In this document: piece by piece, positions 24,691 to 33,676 of the stretch | Position numbering within the stretch: position 1 is the first letter of the stretch | How the letters are laid out: each line of letters starts with the position of its first letter | DNA from: Parvularcula lutaonensis | GTDB taxonomy: Bacteria; Pseudomonadota; Alphaproteobacteria; Caulobacterales; Parvularculaceae | Assembly (NCBI RefSeq): GCF_014651915.1 | Contig: NZ_BMXU01000002.1 | Location: 625,507-689,506 of the forward strand | Direction of reading: 5' to 3' | Length of the DNA stretch: 64,000 bases | Position numbers and translations under genes: made by a program | The notes under the pieces: generated by a model | Database searches by the model: none | The model's input: the letters and a program-made list of their open reading frames with translations, nothing else | Told to the model about the DNA's origin: nothing

Positions 24691-25510
24691 TCTCGTCGGG
24701 GCTGACCCCTTCTTCCCTCAGTGAGCGGAGCGTCGCGGCCTTGTCGCGCTTGGCGAGCCGTTTGCCATCGGGTCCGAGGATCAGGCGATGGTGCCGGTAG
24801 ACCGGCGCCGGCAGGCCGAGTAGTTCCTGGAGCAGCCGGTGGAGCGGCAAGGCGTCGGCGAGATCCTCGCCGCGCCAGACCAGGCTCACCCCCTGCGCCG
24901 CGTCATCAATGACCGAAGCGAGGTGATAGCTGGTCGGGAAGTCCTTCCGTGCCATTACGGCATCGTCCAACGCTGCGAGGTCGAAGCTCCGCTCTTCCGC
25001 CGCGCCCGTCTCGTCCGATAGGGTCGCGCCGATTTCTCGCCTGCCGAGCGTGTCCATGGCGGCACGGATATTCAGCCGCCAGGCGAAGGCTTTCCCTTCT
25101 GCGAGCATCGCCTCTTCCTCGTCAGGGGGTAGGGGAGCGGTCAGTGGTTCCTTGGCACCCGGCCCATGAGGCGCCGAGGCAATCGCCGATAGCTCCGCCC
25201 GCGTCTTGAAGCAGCGGTAGACGAGCCCGCGCGCCGCGAGATCCGCGACGGCGTCCTGATAGATCCCGAACCGCTCCGACTGCCTGACAACAGGCCCGTC
25301 CCACGACACACCGAGCCATTTCAGGTCATCGAAGATTGCCTGTTCGAATTCCGGACGGCTCCGGCCCTGGTCGATGTCTTCGATACGAAGGCGGAAAACT
25401 CCTCCGAACTTTCGCGCGGAATCATGGTTAAGAAAGAGTGAATAAGCGTGACCAAGGTGAAGATACCCGGTCGGAGAGGGCGCGAAGCGGGTGACGGTCT
25501 CTTGCGGCAC
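24647..25510 (-). CDS. gluQ: Glutamyl-Q tRNA(Asp) synthetase
   Basis: GluQRS adds glutamate to queuosine at position 34 of tRNA-Asp. The 287-residue protein has the HIGH-like APSPTGYLHLGHAYS and the KMSKS-like GKRLAKRDKA, and lacks an anticodon-binding domain. The zinc site of the E. coli enzyme is incomplete: only one cysteine is left in VYRCFKTRAEL, and the later cysteine is missing (HGPGAK). The start is taken as GTG at 25510 because VPQETVTRFAPSPT matches the family start; the longer open frame is antisense to the J-domain gene. Confidence 0.85.
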   Translation of the reverse strand: MPQETVTRFAPSPTGYLHLGHAYSLFLNHDSARKFGGVFRLRIEDIDQGRSRPEFEQAIFDDLKWLGVSWDGPVVRQSERFGIYQDAVADLAARGLVYRCFKTRAELSAIASAPHGPGAKEPLTAPLPPDEEEAMLAEGKAFAWRLNIRAAMDTLGRREIGATLSDETGAAEERSFDLAALDDAVMARKDFPTSYHLASVIDDAAQGVSLVWRGEDLADALPLHRLLQELLGLPAPVYRHHRLILGPDGKRLAKRDKAATLRSLREEGVSPDEIRRRLNVGAEPGRT

Positions 25511-25546
25511 AGCCCCTGCATAGGGGTTGTTAAGAAAGGAACAACC

Positions 25547-26080
25547 ATGTTCGAAGCCGTCAAAGCGAAGAAAAGCACGACCCCGCGACAGGTCCGCATC
25601 GCCTTGCGCGATGGCCGCGTCATGTCGGGCGTCCTGCACCTCAAGCCGACTGACACCGCGTCGTCGCTTCTGGCCAAGGCGATGCCGTTCCTGACCATCC
25701 GCACATCGCGAGGCGAGATCGCAATCAACCGCGCCGACATCGCCTCCTTCGAGGTGGGAGGCACGGCGGCGCAGGATCAAGCCGCTCCGAAGCCTGCCAA
25801 CGACAAGGCGCACGCGGCCCATGCCCGGCCGATCGCTCCTGCGAAGGCGCAGTGGGGTTTCGATCCCTGCCGCATCCTCGATGTCCGGCCGGGGGCCTCG
25901 CGCGAAGAGCTCAAGGCAGCATGGCGCAAGCGCATCTCCGAGTGCCACCCGGACAGGGTCAGCGCCCGCGGCGCCAGCGAAGATGTCGTCAAAGCGGCCC
26001 AGCGCCAGGCCGCGCTCGTCAACTCGGCCTACCAGACGCTGCTGGCCATGCGTCCCCGAAAGAACGCGGCTGCGGCTTAG
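25547..26080 (+). CDS. C-terminal J-domain protein
   Basis: The 177-residue protein ends in a J domain (about 112-170) with RILDVRPGASREELKAAWRK and the essential HPD in ECHPDRVS. The J domain lets it stimulate DnaK. Residues about 10-75 form a separate small domain with RVMSGVLHLKPTD and strand-rich sequence that I do not recognise. The start at 25547 follows AAGAAAGGA. It is divergent from gluQ with 36 nt between starts, and its stop shares bases with the stop of convergent tldD. Confidence 0.85.
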   Translation: MFEAVKAKKSTTPRQVRIALRDGRVMSGVLHLKPTDTASSLLAKAMPFLTIRTSRGEIAINRADIASFEVGGTAAQDQAAPKPANDKAHAAHARPIAPAKAQWGFDPCRILDVRPGASREELKAAWRKRISECHPDRVSARGASEDVVKAAQRQAALVNSAYQTLLAMRPRKNAAAA

Positions 26081-27489
26081 CCTGAGCCGCCTACCGTGAT
26101 GGCGTCGATCTTCAGTGAAGGCTGGCCGACGCCGACGGGCACGCCCTGACCGGCCTTTCCGCAGACCCCGATGCCCGGATCCAGCTCGAAATCGTTGCCG
26201 ATCATCGAGATCCGCTTCATCACAGTGGGCCCGTCGCCGATCAGGGCCACGTTCTTGAGCGGCGCGCCGAGCTTGCCGTCCTTGATCCGGTAGGCCTCGG
26301 TGCAGTTGAAGACGAATTTGCCGCTGGTGATGTCCACCTGACCGCCGGCGAAGTTCACGGCGAAGATCCCGTCCTTGACGCTCTCGATCAGCTCGGCCCG
26401 CGGCTTGTCACCGCCCAGCATGAAGGTGTTGGTCATGCGCGGCATCGGCGCGTGCTGATGGCTTTCCCGTCGGCCATTGCCCGTGGGCTCGACGCCCATC
26501 AGGCGCGCGTTCATCCGGTCCTGCATGAAGCCGACGAGCCTGCCGTCCTCGATCAGGGTCGTGCGCGAGGTCGGGGTGCCTTCGTCATCCACGGTGAGGG
26601 AGCCGCGGCGGCCTTCGATCGTCCCGTCATCGATCACCGTGACACCATCCGCTGCCACTTTCTCGCCGAGAAGACCCGCAAAGGCGGAAGTCTTCTTCCT
26701 GTTGAAGTCCCCTTCGAGGCCATGGCCGACCGCTTCATGGAGGAGGACGCCCGTCCAGCCCGAGCCGAGCACCACTTCCATCTCGCCCGCAGGCGCCGCC
26801 TCGGCCCGGAGATTGACCAGCGCCATACGCAGCGCCTCGTCGATCTGGCCCTGCCAGAACGAAGGCTCCATCAGCCGGTCATAGGTCTCCCGACCGCCAG
26901 CGCCGGTGGAGCCGGTCTCCCGCCGGTCGCCTTCCTGGGCCGTGACGGAGACATTGAGCCGGACCAGCGGCCGCACGTCACGGACGATCAGCCCACCCGG
27001 CCGGACGATCTCGACATTCACCCATTCTCCCGACAGCGAGGCCGAGACCTGGCAGACCCGCGGGTCCTTGGCGCGGGCATAGGCGTCGATGTCCTGCAGA
27101 AGCTTGGTCTTTACCTCGAAGGGCACCGCCGAGAGCGGATCGTCCGAGGAGTAGAGGTGCCGGTTCGTCTTCGGAGGCGGTGCGGCCAGCGTGCCGCCAT
27201 GCCCCGCTTTCACCGCTTTCACCGCTGCCGCCGAGCGTTTCAACGCCGCTTCTGACAGCTCCGACGCATGGGCAAAGGCCACTGTCTCGCCGAGCACCGA
27301 GCGCAAGCCGAAGCCCTGGCTCATGTCGTAGCTCGCATTCTTCAGCCGTCCGTCGTCCCAGACGAATGATTCGCTCTGGGCGTATTCGAGGAACAGCTCG
27401 CCATCGTCCGCGTGGCCAAGCGCTTCATCGATGATCGACCGGGTCCGCGATTCGTCGAGGTCGGTTTCGGAGAAAAAGAAGGAGCTCAT
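26077..27489 (-). CDS. tldD: TldD metalloprotease
   Basis: TldD works with TldE as a zinc protease that trims unfolded peptides, including modified peptides and antitoxins. The 470-residue protein has the conserved HEAVGHGLEGD zinc motif near residue 255 and the C-terminal GICGKAGQGVPVGVGQPSL-type segment of the family. The start at 27489 gives MSSFFFSETD, a usual length; an upstream ATG at 27576 adds 29 residues without family match. No tldE is nearby, so the partner would be encoded elsewhere. Confidence 0.95.
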   Translation of the reverse strand: MSSFFFSETDLDESRTRSIIDEALGHADDGELFLEYAQSESFVWDDGRLKNASYDMSQGFGLRSVLGETVAFAHASELSEAALKRSAAAVKAVKAGHGGTLAAPPPKTNRHLYSSDDPLSAVPFEVKTKLLQDIDAYARAKDPRVCQVSASLSGEWVNVEIVRPGGLIVRDVRPLVRLNVSVTAQEGDRRETGSTGAGGRETYDRLMEPSFWQGQIDEALRMALVNLRAEAAPAGEMEVVLGSGWTGVLLHEAVGHGLEGDFNRKKTSAFAGLLGEKVAADGVTVIDDGTIEGRRGSLTVDDEGTPTSRTTLIEDGRLVGFMQDRMNARLMGVEPTGNGRRESHQHAPMPRMTNTFMLGGDKPRAELIESVKDGIFAVNFAGGQVDITSGKFVFNCTEAYRIKDGKLGAPLKNVALIGDGPTVMKRISMIGNDFELDPGIGVCGKAGQGVPVGVGQPSLKIDAITVGGSG

Positions 27490-27745
27490 GCAATCTGTCT
27501 CATCAAAATCAGAACAGCCATCTGGGCATGGGTCCCCCGCCGCTGCAAGGGCAGGGAGGGCTGTAACCCCTCCCATGTCAGGGACATCGGTGGTTCCCGT
27601 TTCTGGTAACTGGGTCGCATGGGCACACCTAGCCGCCTTCGCGCTGCGAAAGAATGCCGCGAAGCACGGAAAAAGGGGGTTATGCGACGATATTTCTGCG
27701 TCTAGAGGGGCGACAAACGTAACGATCTGACCCTAGTAGACGCCC

Positions 27746-28972
27746 ATGACTCGTTTGCCTGTCGTGGCCGCCCTTGCGGCCCTCACATCCCTCTTCCTCG
27801 CCGCCGCTCCGGCGCATGCCGCGGACATGGCTGGGCTCGCTCAGTCGCTGGTCCAAGAGCAGTTCCAGGACACCATCGACCCGAAAGGGATCGACCTCCG
27901 CGATGCCGCCTCGCCGGTCGCCGAGCAGATCCACTCGTTCTACAACGCGATCCTCGTGCCGATGAAGGTGGGTATCAGCCTTCTCATTCTCGGCCTGATC
28001 ATCTGGGTGGTGCTCCGCTTCAACAAGCGCGCCAATCCCAATCCGGCCAAGTTCAGCCACAACACGCTGGTCGAGGTCATCTGGACCGCTGTGCCGGTGT
28101 TCATCCTGCTCATCATCGCGGTTCCGTCCTTCGAGCTGCTGCAGGTCGAGGACGTCATGCCCGACGGGCAGGTCTTCGAATACGAGAAGCAGCCGGGCCA
28201 GACGCAGTTCGGTTTCGCCAATGACTTCCCGGAAAGCCGGATGGTCACCAAGGAGCGCCATATCGAAGTGGCTGCGATCTCGGACAGCGGCGCCAAGCGG
28301 CTGCTGCAGGCCGATGACGACTTCGAGGTCGCGGGTCTTGGGGAGGAGCGGGTGCTCGTGACCCTCAAGCAGCCCCTGCCTGCGAACGAGCGTCTTGTCA
28401 TCACCGCGGGTCGCAGCCGTGTCGGCGCTGGTCCCGTTCTCGGCCTTTTCGGGCCGGACCGCTCGGAGATTGTCCCGGCGCCGACCCTGACCATCAAGGC
28501 CACCGGCTACCAGTGGGGCTGGGCCTACAGCTATCCCGAATATGGTGATTTCGAATTCGACGCTTTGATGGCGCCGCCGGAAGCGACCACGGAGGAACTC
28601 TACCGTCTTGCGACGACCAACGACATCGTCGTCCCCGCCGGTGAGACTGTCCGCATCATCACAACCGCTCGTGACGTCATCCACTCCTGGGCCATGCCGG
28701 CCTTCGGCATCAAGATCGACGCCATCCCGGGCCGCCTGAACGAGACCTGGTTCAAGACCGACATCGAGACGACCTTCTACGGCCAGTGCTCGGAAATCTG
28801 CGGCAAGGACCACTCCTTCATGCCGATCTCCCTCCGCGTCGTCAGCCGCGAGGAGTTCGAGGCATGGATCGACGAGCGCCGCGAACTTGAAGGCATGGAG
28901 CCGATGTTCGCGAACCAGGAACTTGCCGCCGCTGAGCAAAGCGGTGCTGCGCGCGCAGCCGCGCTGAAGTAA
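27746..28972 (+). CDS. ctaC: Cytochrome c oxidase subunit II with large inserted segment
   Basis: Subunit II receives electrons from cytochrome c at the dinuclear CuA centre. The signal peptide covers residues 1-25, and two membrane helices about 67-91 and 108-130. The CuA ligands are all present: H313, C348, E350, C352, H356, M359. The protein is 408 residues, well above the usual 260-300, because about 110 residues (135-245) separate the second helix from the [12 protein letters not shown] strand that normally follows closely. The cupredoxin domain itself looks intact. It starts the ctaCD-ctaB-ctaG operon. Confidence 0.94.
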   Translation: MTRLPVVAALAALTSLFLAAAPAHAADMAGLAQSLVQEQFQDTIDPKGIDLRDAASPVAEQIHSFYNAILVPMKVGISLLILGLIIWVVLRFNKRANPNPAKFSHNTLVEVIWTAVPVFILLIIAVPSFELLQVEDVMPDGQVFEYEKQPGQTQFGFANDFPESRMVTKERHIEVAAISDSGAKRLLQADDDFEVAGLGEERVLVTLKQPLPANERLVITAGRSRVGAGPVLGLFGPDRSEIVPAPTLTIKATGYQWGWAYSYPEYGDFEFDALMAPPEATTEELYRLATTNDIVVPAGETVRIITTARDVIHSWAMPAFGIKIDAIPGRLNETWFKTDIETTFYGQCSEICGKDHSFMPISLRVVSREEFEAWIDERRELEGMEPMFANQELAAAEQSGAARAAALK

Positions 28973-28986
28973 TTGAGGCTAGAACA

Positions 28987-30648
28987 ATGAGTGCGACTGA
29001 CCGCGTTATTGAAAGTCACGGTGCTCACGACGAGCACGACCACAAGCCGGGCTTCTTCGTCCGCTGGTTCAATTCCACGAACCACAAGGACATCGGCATC
29101 CTGTACCTGATCTTCGCCATCTTCGCCGGTATCGTCGGTGGCGCGATGTCCGGCCTGATGCGCATGGAGCTTGCTGAACCGGGCATCACCTTCCTGACCA
29201 ACTTCACCTCGGGTACGCCCGAGGAGCAGATCGAATCGGCGAAGAACTTCTACAACGTCCTGATCACCTATCACGGCCTGATCATGATCTTCTTCATGGT
29301 CATGCCTGCCCTGATCGGCGGCTTCGGCAATTTCTTCGTGCCGATCATGATCGGTGCGCCGGACATGGCCTTCCCGCGCATGAACAACATCTCCTTCTGG
29401 CTCTACGGCGCGTCCGCCACGCTCCTCGGCCTGTCCATGCTCGCACCCGGTTACGGGCAGGAGCTTGGCTATGGCGGGGGCTGGGTGCTCTATCCGCCCT
29501 TGTCGACCAGCGTGAAGGGGCCGGCGATGGACCTCCTGATCGTCTCGCTCCACCTTGCCGGTGTCAGCTCGATCCTCGGTGCCATCAACTTCATCACCAC
29601 CATCTTCAACATGCGTGCACCGGGCATGACCCTGCACAAGATGCCGCTCTTCGCCTGGGCGGTTCTCGTGACGGCGTTCCTGCTGGTCCTCTCGCTCCCG
29701 GTCCTCGCCGGCGCGATCACCATGCTGCTGACCGACCGCATGTTCGGCACCGCGTTCTTCGACGCGGCCCGCGGTGGTGACCCGGTTCTCTACCAACACC
29801 TCTTCTGGTTCTTCGGACACCCCGAGGTCTACATCCTGATCCTGCCGGCCTTCGGCATCATCAGCCACATCATCTCGACCTTCTCGAAAAAGCCCGTCTT
29901 CGGCTATCTCGGCATGGCCTACGCCATGGTCGCGATCGGCTTCATCGGCTTCATCGTGTGGGCGCACCACATGTACACCGTGGGCCTTTCGGTCGATATG
30001 AAAGCCTACTTCGTGGCCGCGACGATGGTTATTGCGGTGCCGACAGGCATCAAGATCTTCTCGTGGATCGCGACGATGTGGGGCGGCTCGATCGACTTCA
30101 AGGTCCCGATGCTCTGGGCCGTCGGCTTCATCTTCCTGTTCACCGTCGGTGGTGTGACAGGTGTCGTGCTCGCGAACGCAGGGATCGACCACTACTTCCA
30201 CGACACCTATTACGTCGTGGCGCACTTCCACTACGTCCTCAGCCTCGGTGCCGTGTTCGCGATCTTCGCGGCCTGGTATTACTGGCACGAGAAAATGTTC
30301 GGCGTGAAATACTCCGAGCTCCTCGGCCAGCTGCACTTCTGGACGATGTTCGCGGGCGTGAACCTGATCTTCTTCCCGCAGCACTTCCTCGGCCTCCAGG
30401 GCATGCCGCGCCGCTACATCGACTACCCGGTCGACTTCGCGTACTGGAACAAGATCTCGACCATGGGCTACTACGTGACCCTCATCGCGATGCTCATCTG
30501 GGTCATCGCGCTGATCCAGGCCTTCGTCTTCGGACGCAAAGGCCAAGGCGAAGCCAACCCGTGGGGCGAAGGTGCCACCACCCTCGAGTGGACGCTGCCG
30601 AGCCCGCCGCCATACCACCAGTTCAACGAACTGCCGAAGATTCACTAG
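28987..30648 (+). CDS. ctaD: Cytochrome c oxidase subunit I
   Basis: Subunit I holds heme a and the heme a3-CuB site where oxygen is reduced and protons are pumped. The 553-residue protein has the 12-helix pattern and key segments: [38 protein letters not shown] (CuB histidine and crosslinked tyrosine), WAHHMYTVG and [18 protein letters not shown] (heme ligands). The N-terminal tail is histidine-rich ([12 protein letters not shown]). It follows ctaC by 14 nt. The GHPEVY motif marks it as an A-type cytochrome c oxidase. Confidence 0.97.
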   Translation: MSATDRVIESHGAHDEHDHKPGFFVRWFNSTNHKDIGILYLIFAIFAGIVGGAMSGLMRMELAEPGITFLTNFTSGTPEEQIESAKNFYNVLITYHGLIMIFFMVMPALIGGFGNFFVPIMIGAPDMAFPRMNNISFWLYGASATLLGLSMLAPGYGQELGYGGGWVLYPPLSTSVKGPAMDLLIVSLHLAGVSSILGAINFITTIFNMRAPGMTLHKMPLFAWAVLVTAFLLVLSLPVLAGAITMLLTDRMFGTAFFDAARGGDPVLYQHLFWFFGHPEVYILILPAFGIISHIISTFSKKPVFGYLGMAYAMVAIGFIGFIVWAHHMYTVGLSVDMKAYFVAATMVIAVPTGIKIFSWIATMWGGSIDFKVPMLWAVGFIFLFTVGGVTGVVLANAGIDHYFHDTYYVVAHFHYVLSLGAVFAIFAAWYYWHEKMFGVKYSELLGQLHFWTMFAGVNLIFFPQHFLGLQGMPRRYIDYPVDFAYWNKISTMGYYVTLIAMLIWVIALIQAFVFGRKGQGEANPWGEGATTLEWTLPSPPPYHQFNELPKIH

Positions 30649-30731
30649 GAACCTGCGGCATCTCGCGCGAATGGTCGCCGCGTCCTTGTCACAAGGGCGC
30701 GGCGCTTTGATATCCGCGCTATACTCCTAAG

Positions 30732-31658
30732 ATGGCCACCGAACCGATGACCGATATTGCGCAAGACCAGACCGTTCCGTCCCACCTGACGGCCCAGCCG
30801 TCGGATTACGCCGCCCTGCTCAAACCGCGAGTGATGAGCCTGTCGATCTTTACCGCGCTCGTTGGGATGGTTGTCGCGCAGGGTCCGGTTCCCAACTGGG
30901 GCCTGGCGATCCTGTCGACCATCGCCATTGCCCTTGGGGCAGGGGCCTCGGCCGCTCTCAACATGTGGTGGGACAGCGACATCGACGGTCTGATGAGCCG
31001 GACCTCGAAACGCCCGATCCCGGCAGGCAAGGTCCCGGCGGCTGAAGCCTTCGGCCTCGGCATCGTTCTCTCGGCTCTGTCGGTCTGGCTGCTCGCGCTT
31101 TCGGGCGGCTATCTCGCCGCGGGCCTCCTTGCCATCACGATTGGCTTCTATGTCGTGGTCTACTCGATGTTCCTTAAGCGGCGGACACCCCAGAACATCG
31201 TCATCGGCGGCGCGGCGGGTGCGCTGCCCCCGGTCGTCGGCTACGCCGCCGTCACCGGTTCGGCGCCGCTCGAGGCATGGCTTCTCTTCGGCCTCATCTT
31301 CCTCTGGACACCGCCACATTTCTGGGCCCTCAGCCTTCTCAAGAAGGCCGACTACGAAGCAGCCGGCGTTCCGATGATGCCCAACGTCAAGGGAGATGCC
31401 GTCACTCGTGAGGAGATCTGGCGTTACTCGATCATCCTCGTGGTGTGCGCGCCGTTCATCGCGCTCGTCCCGCTGGCGGGCTGGCTCTACGCCGCCACGT
31501 CCATCGTCCTGGGTGTGGAGTTCCTGCGCCAGGCGTGGAACCTGCGCCAGAAGGCCGACACCAAGAGCGCTGGCAGGCTTTTTGGCTTCTCGATCCTCTA
31601 CCTTTTTGCACTCTTCCTTGCCCTCCTGATCGAGCACTGGGTCGGTATCCATGGCTGA
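30732..31658 (+). CDS. ctaB: Protoheme IX farnesyltransferase (heme O synthase)
   Basis: CtaB adds a farnesyl group to heme b to make heme o, the precursor of heme a for this oxidase. The 308-residue protein has nine-helix UbiA-type architecture and the two Asp-rich motifs: NMWWDSDIDGLMSRTSKRP and VVYSMFLKRRTPQNIVIGG. It starts 83 nt after ctaD and overlaps the small membrane gene downstream by 8 nt, so it is part of the oxidase operon. Confidence 0.96.
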   Translation: MATEPMTDIAQDQTVPSHLTAQPSDYAALLKPRVMSLSIFTALVGMVVAQGPVPNWGLAILSTIAIALGAGASAALNMWWDSDIDGLMSRTSKRPIPAGKVPAAEAFGLGIVLSALSVWLLALSGGYLAAGLLAITIGFYVVVYSMFLKRRTPQNIVIGGAAGALPPVVGYAAVTGSAPLEAWLLFGLIFLWTPPHFWALSLLKKADYEAAGVPMMPNVKGDAVTREEIWRYSIILVVCAPFIALVPLAGWLYAATSIVLGVEFLRQAWNLRQKADTKSAGRLFGFSILYLFALFLALLIEHWVGIHG

Positions 31659-31887
31659 CGAGACCACATCCCCCGAAGTGAAGCATGACCCGCGCGGCCT
31701 CGGCATCAACGACGCGCGGGAGGGCCTGCCCACCGGCGAGATGCATGAGCAGTCGCCCGAAGAGAAAAAGGCACAGGACCGCCGCAACATCGCAATCGCG
31801 CTCGCCGTGGTCGCCTTCGCGGCGCTCGTCTTCGCCACGACTATCCTGCGCCTTGCCGAAAACCTGAACTCCGCAGGAGCAAGCTGA
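31651..31887 (+). CDS. Small single-helix membrane protein of oxidase operon (CoxF-like)
   Basis: The 78-residue protein has a charged N-terminal half and one membrane helix (about 47-67, IAIALAVVAFAALVFATTIL). Proteins of this kind lie between ctaB and ctaG in many alphaproteobacteria and are often called CoxF or cytochrome oxidase assembly-related. Their exact role is not settled. Start and stop overlap both neighbours, ctaB by 8 nt and ctaG by 1 nt (TGATG), so it is clearly translated with them. Confidence 0.8.
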   Translation: MADETTSPEVKHDPRGLGINDAREGLPTGEMHEQSPEEKKAQDRRNIAIALAVVAFAALVFATTILRLAENLNSAGAS

Positions 31888-32453
31888 TGGACCGCAACGC
31901 CCGTGTCGCTCTTCTCGTTTCCGGTCTTGTCGCCGGCATGGTCGGCCTGAGCTTCGCCGCCGTTCCGCTCTACCGGGCCTTCTGCCAGGTCACGGGCTGG
32001 GGTGGTACGACTCAGGTCGCCGAGGCCGAAGCCGACCGTGTGCTGAAACGGAAAGTCACCGTTCGCTTCGATGCTTCGCGTGCGGAAGGTATCCCGTGGG
32101 AGTTCAAGCCCGCCCAGGTCAGCCAGACCCTACGCATCGGGGAGACTGGCCTTGCCTATTACGAGGCGACCAATCTCTCCGACGAGCCGGTGATCGGTTC
32201 GGCGACCTTCAACGTCCAGCCAGCCAAGGCGGGGGGCTACTTCATGAAGGTCGACTGCTTCTGTTTCGAAGAGCAGCTCCTCCAGCCCGGGGAAACGGTC
32301 ATGATGCCCGTGACCTACTACATCGACCCTGAGATGGACGACGAACGTCGCCTCGACGATGTCCGGGAAATCACGCTCAGCTACACCTTCTATCGCAATG
32401 AGGACGCCGAGAAACGCGAAGGTCTGAACGCGGAGCGTTACGCCTCGAAGTAG
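31887..32453 (+). CDS. ctaG: Cytochrome c oxidase assembly protein CtaG/Cox11
   Basis: CtaG delivers copper to the CuB site of subunit I. The 188-residue protein has one N-terminal membrane anchor (about 7-28), the YRAFCQVTGWGGTT segment and the copper-binding KVDCFCFEEQ motif, followed by a periplasmic immunoglobulin-like domain. It is the last oxidase gene visible here. In many relatives subunit III (ctaE) follows, but the next genes are on the opposite strand. Confidence 0.95.
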   Translation: MDRNARVALLVSGLVAGMVGLSFAAVPLYRAFCQVTGWGGTTQVAEAEADRVLKRKVTVRFDASRAEGIPWEFKPAQVSQTLRIGETGLAYYEATNLSDEPVIGSATFNVQPAKAGGYFMKVDCFCFEEQLLQPGETVMMPVTYYIDPEMDDERRLDDVREITLSYTFYRNEDAEKREGLNAERYASK

Positions 32454-32596
32454 CCGCCGGCATCGACGCGGCCCTTCGGGAGAGCACCTCACGCCCCCGC
32501 CATCCCCGAATTTGCAGCGCAAGTCTCCGGGACCCATGGCCCGCTGGCGCGAGCCTGCGAGAAGCTCTCCCCCACATCGCTTGCCACGGCTCAGCC

Positions 32597-32642
32597 GCGG
32601 GCGCCATCCACCACGGAACGAAAAAAGAAAAAGAGCGCCCGC
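32597..32642. terminator. Inverted repeat between ctaG and GNAT gene, possible terminator region
   Basis: GCGGGCGC (32597-32604) and GCGCCCGC (32635-32642) are exact inverted repeats flanking an A-rich run (32621-32632). On the minus strand the second arm begins in the GNAT stop codon and is followed at once by a T-rich tract. The region lies between converging operons. The 30-nt loop makes a simple intrinsic terminator doubtful. Confidence 0.3.
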
Positions 32643-33145
32643 TACCCGATCTGAGAAAAAGCGTCCGCATGCACCGCTTTTTTGCCCTTGACCGGTTCGT
32701 CGTCATCGAGGTGGACAAGGGCAAAATGCTCGCCGGCATAGGGGCTGTCGAACACCTCTGCCTCGGCGGCATCGAAGCCAAACCGTTCGTAGTAGGAGAG
32801 ATCACCAAGCACAAAGACCCCGCGCCAGTCATTGGCCAGTGCCTGGGCGAGGGCGCTTTCGATCAGGCTTGCGGCAATGCCCTGCCTGCGAAACGCCTCG
32901 GCGGTGGCGACGGGGGCGAGCGCAAGTGTTCTTTCGGGTTCCTTCATCCGCGACAGGAGGACATGGCCGATGATCTCACCGTTGGCGTCGGCAAGGAATT
33001 CGATTTCCGTATCGCCGCCCTTGCGCAGCTCTTCGACGAGCCTGGCTTCTGCATCCGAAGGGAAGGCCTCGGTCAGCAGGGCACGGACGGCTTCGGCATC
33101 TCCGGCCTCATAGGGCCTGATCTCCCAGTCGATCTCGTCCGTCAT
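32642..33145 (-). CDS. GNAT family N-acetyltransferase
   Basis: The 167-residue protein has the GNAT fold with acetyl-CoA binding motif A visible as LAPVATAEAFRRQGIAASLIESAL, including the Q/R-x-x-G-x-A loop. The FVLGDLSYYERFGFDAA segment is typical of YhbS-like acetyltransferases. The substrate is unknown. It overlaps the upstream sufE gene by 4 nt, so the two are co-translated. Confidence 0.88.
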   Translation of the reverse strand: MTDEIDWEIRPYEAGDAEAVRALLTEAFPSDAEARLVEELRKGGDTEIEFLADANGEIIGHVLLSRMKEPERTLALAPVATAEAFRRQGIAASLIESALAQALANDWRGVFVLGDLSYYERFGFDAAEAEVFDSPYAGEHFALVHLDDDEPVKGKKAVHADAFSQIG

Positions 33146-33552
33146 GTCGATGCCTCTGCCTTGATCCGCTTGATCATGCTCGCCACGCCGTTCGAGCGCT
33201 GCGGCGTGATGTGTTCGCGGAGGTCGATCTCGGCCAGTTTGGCCTCGGCGTCGAGGGCGCGGACCTCGTCCTTCGACTTGCCGGAAAACAGGCTGATCAT
33301 CAGCGCGACGAGCCCCTTCACGATCGCCGCGTCGCTGTCGCCACGGAATGCCACGACCGGGTCGGTTTGATCGAACACCAGCCAGACCTGGCTGGCACAG
33401 CCGCGGACTTTGTTATCCTCGGAACGTTCAGCCTCGCTAAGCTCGGGCAGGTTCTTCCCGAGGTCGATGATATAGCGGTACTTCTCGTCCCAATCGTCGA
33501 TGAACGCAAAGTCGGCGGCGATGTCGTCGAAGGCTGGGATCTGGTTGGTCAT
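33142..33552 (-). CDS. sufE: SufE-type cysteine desulfuration protein
   Basis: SufE accepts persulfide sulfur from the cysteine desulfurase SufS for iron-sulfur cluster assembly. The 136-residue protein has the conserved NKVRGCASQVWLV with the acceptor C52. Residues about 10-135 cover the whole SufE fold. It is the first gene of a pair with the GNAT gene (4-nt overlap). The other suf genes are not in the window, which is common for alphaproteobacterial sufE. Confidence 0.94.
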   Translation of the reverse strand: MTNQIPAFDDIAADFAFIDDWDEKYRYIIDLGKNLPELSEAERSEDNKVRGCASQVWLVFDQTDPVVAFRGDSDAAIVKGLVALMISLFSGKSKDEVRALDAEAKLAEIDLREHITPQRSNGVASMIKRIKAEAST

Positions 33553-33676
33553 GCCGGGGAGCTAATGCGCCAGCCCGAAAAGTGGAAGCCGGTTTTCGGC
33601 ACAAGCTGGCGCGCCAATAAAAAAGGGCGCCGCGACGACGCGACGCCCTTTGGCTTTGCGATCGGGTTCCCCCCAA

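Noticed and set aside
28777-30645. 622-codon open frame on the minus strand
   Set aside because: It is the exact antisense of ctaD. Its composition is highly charged and repetitive (H, D, E, R), as expected from reading GC-rich membrane-protein DNA backwards, with no domain.
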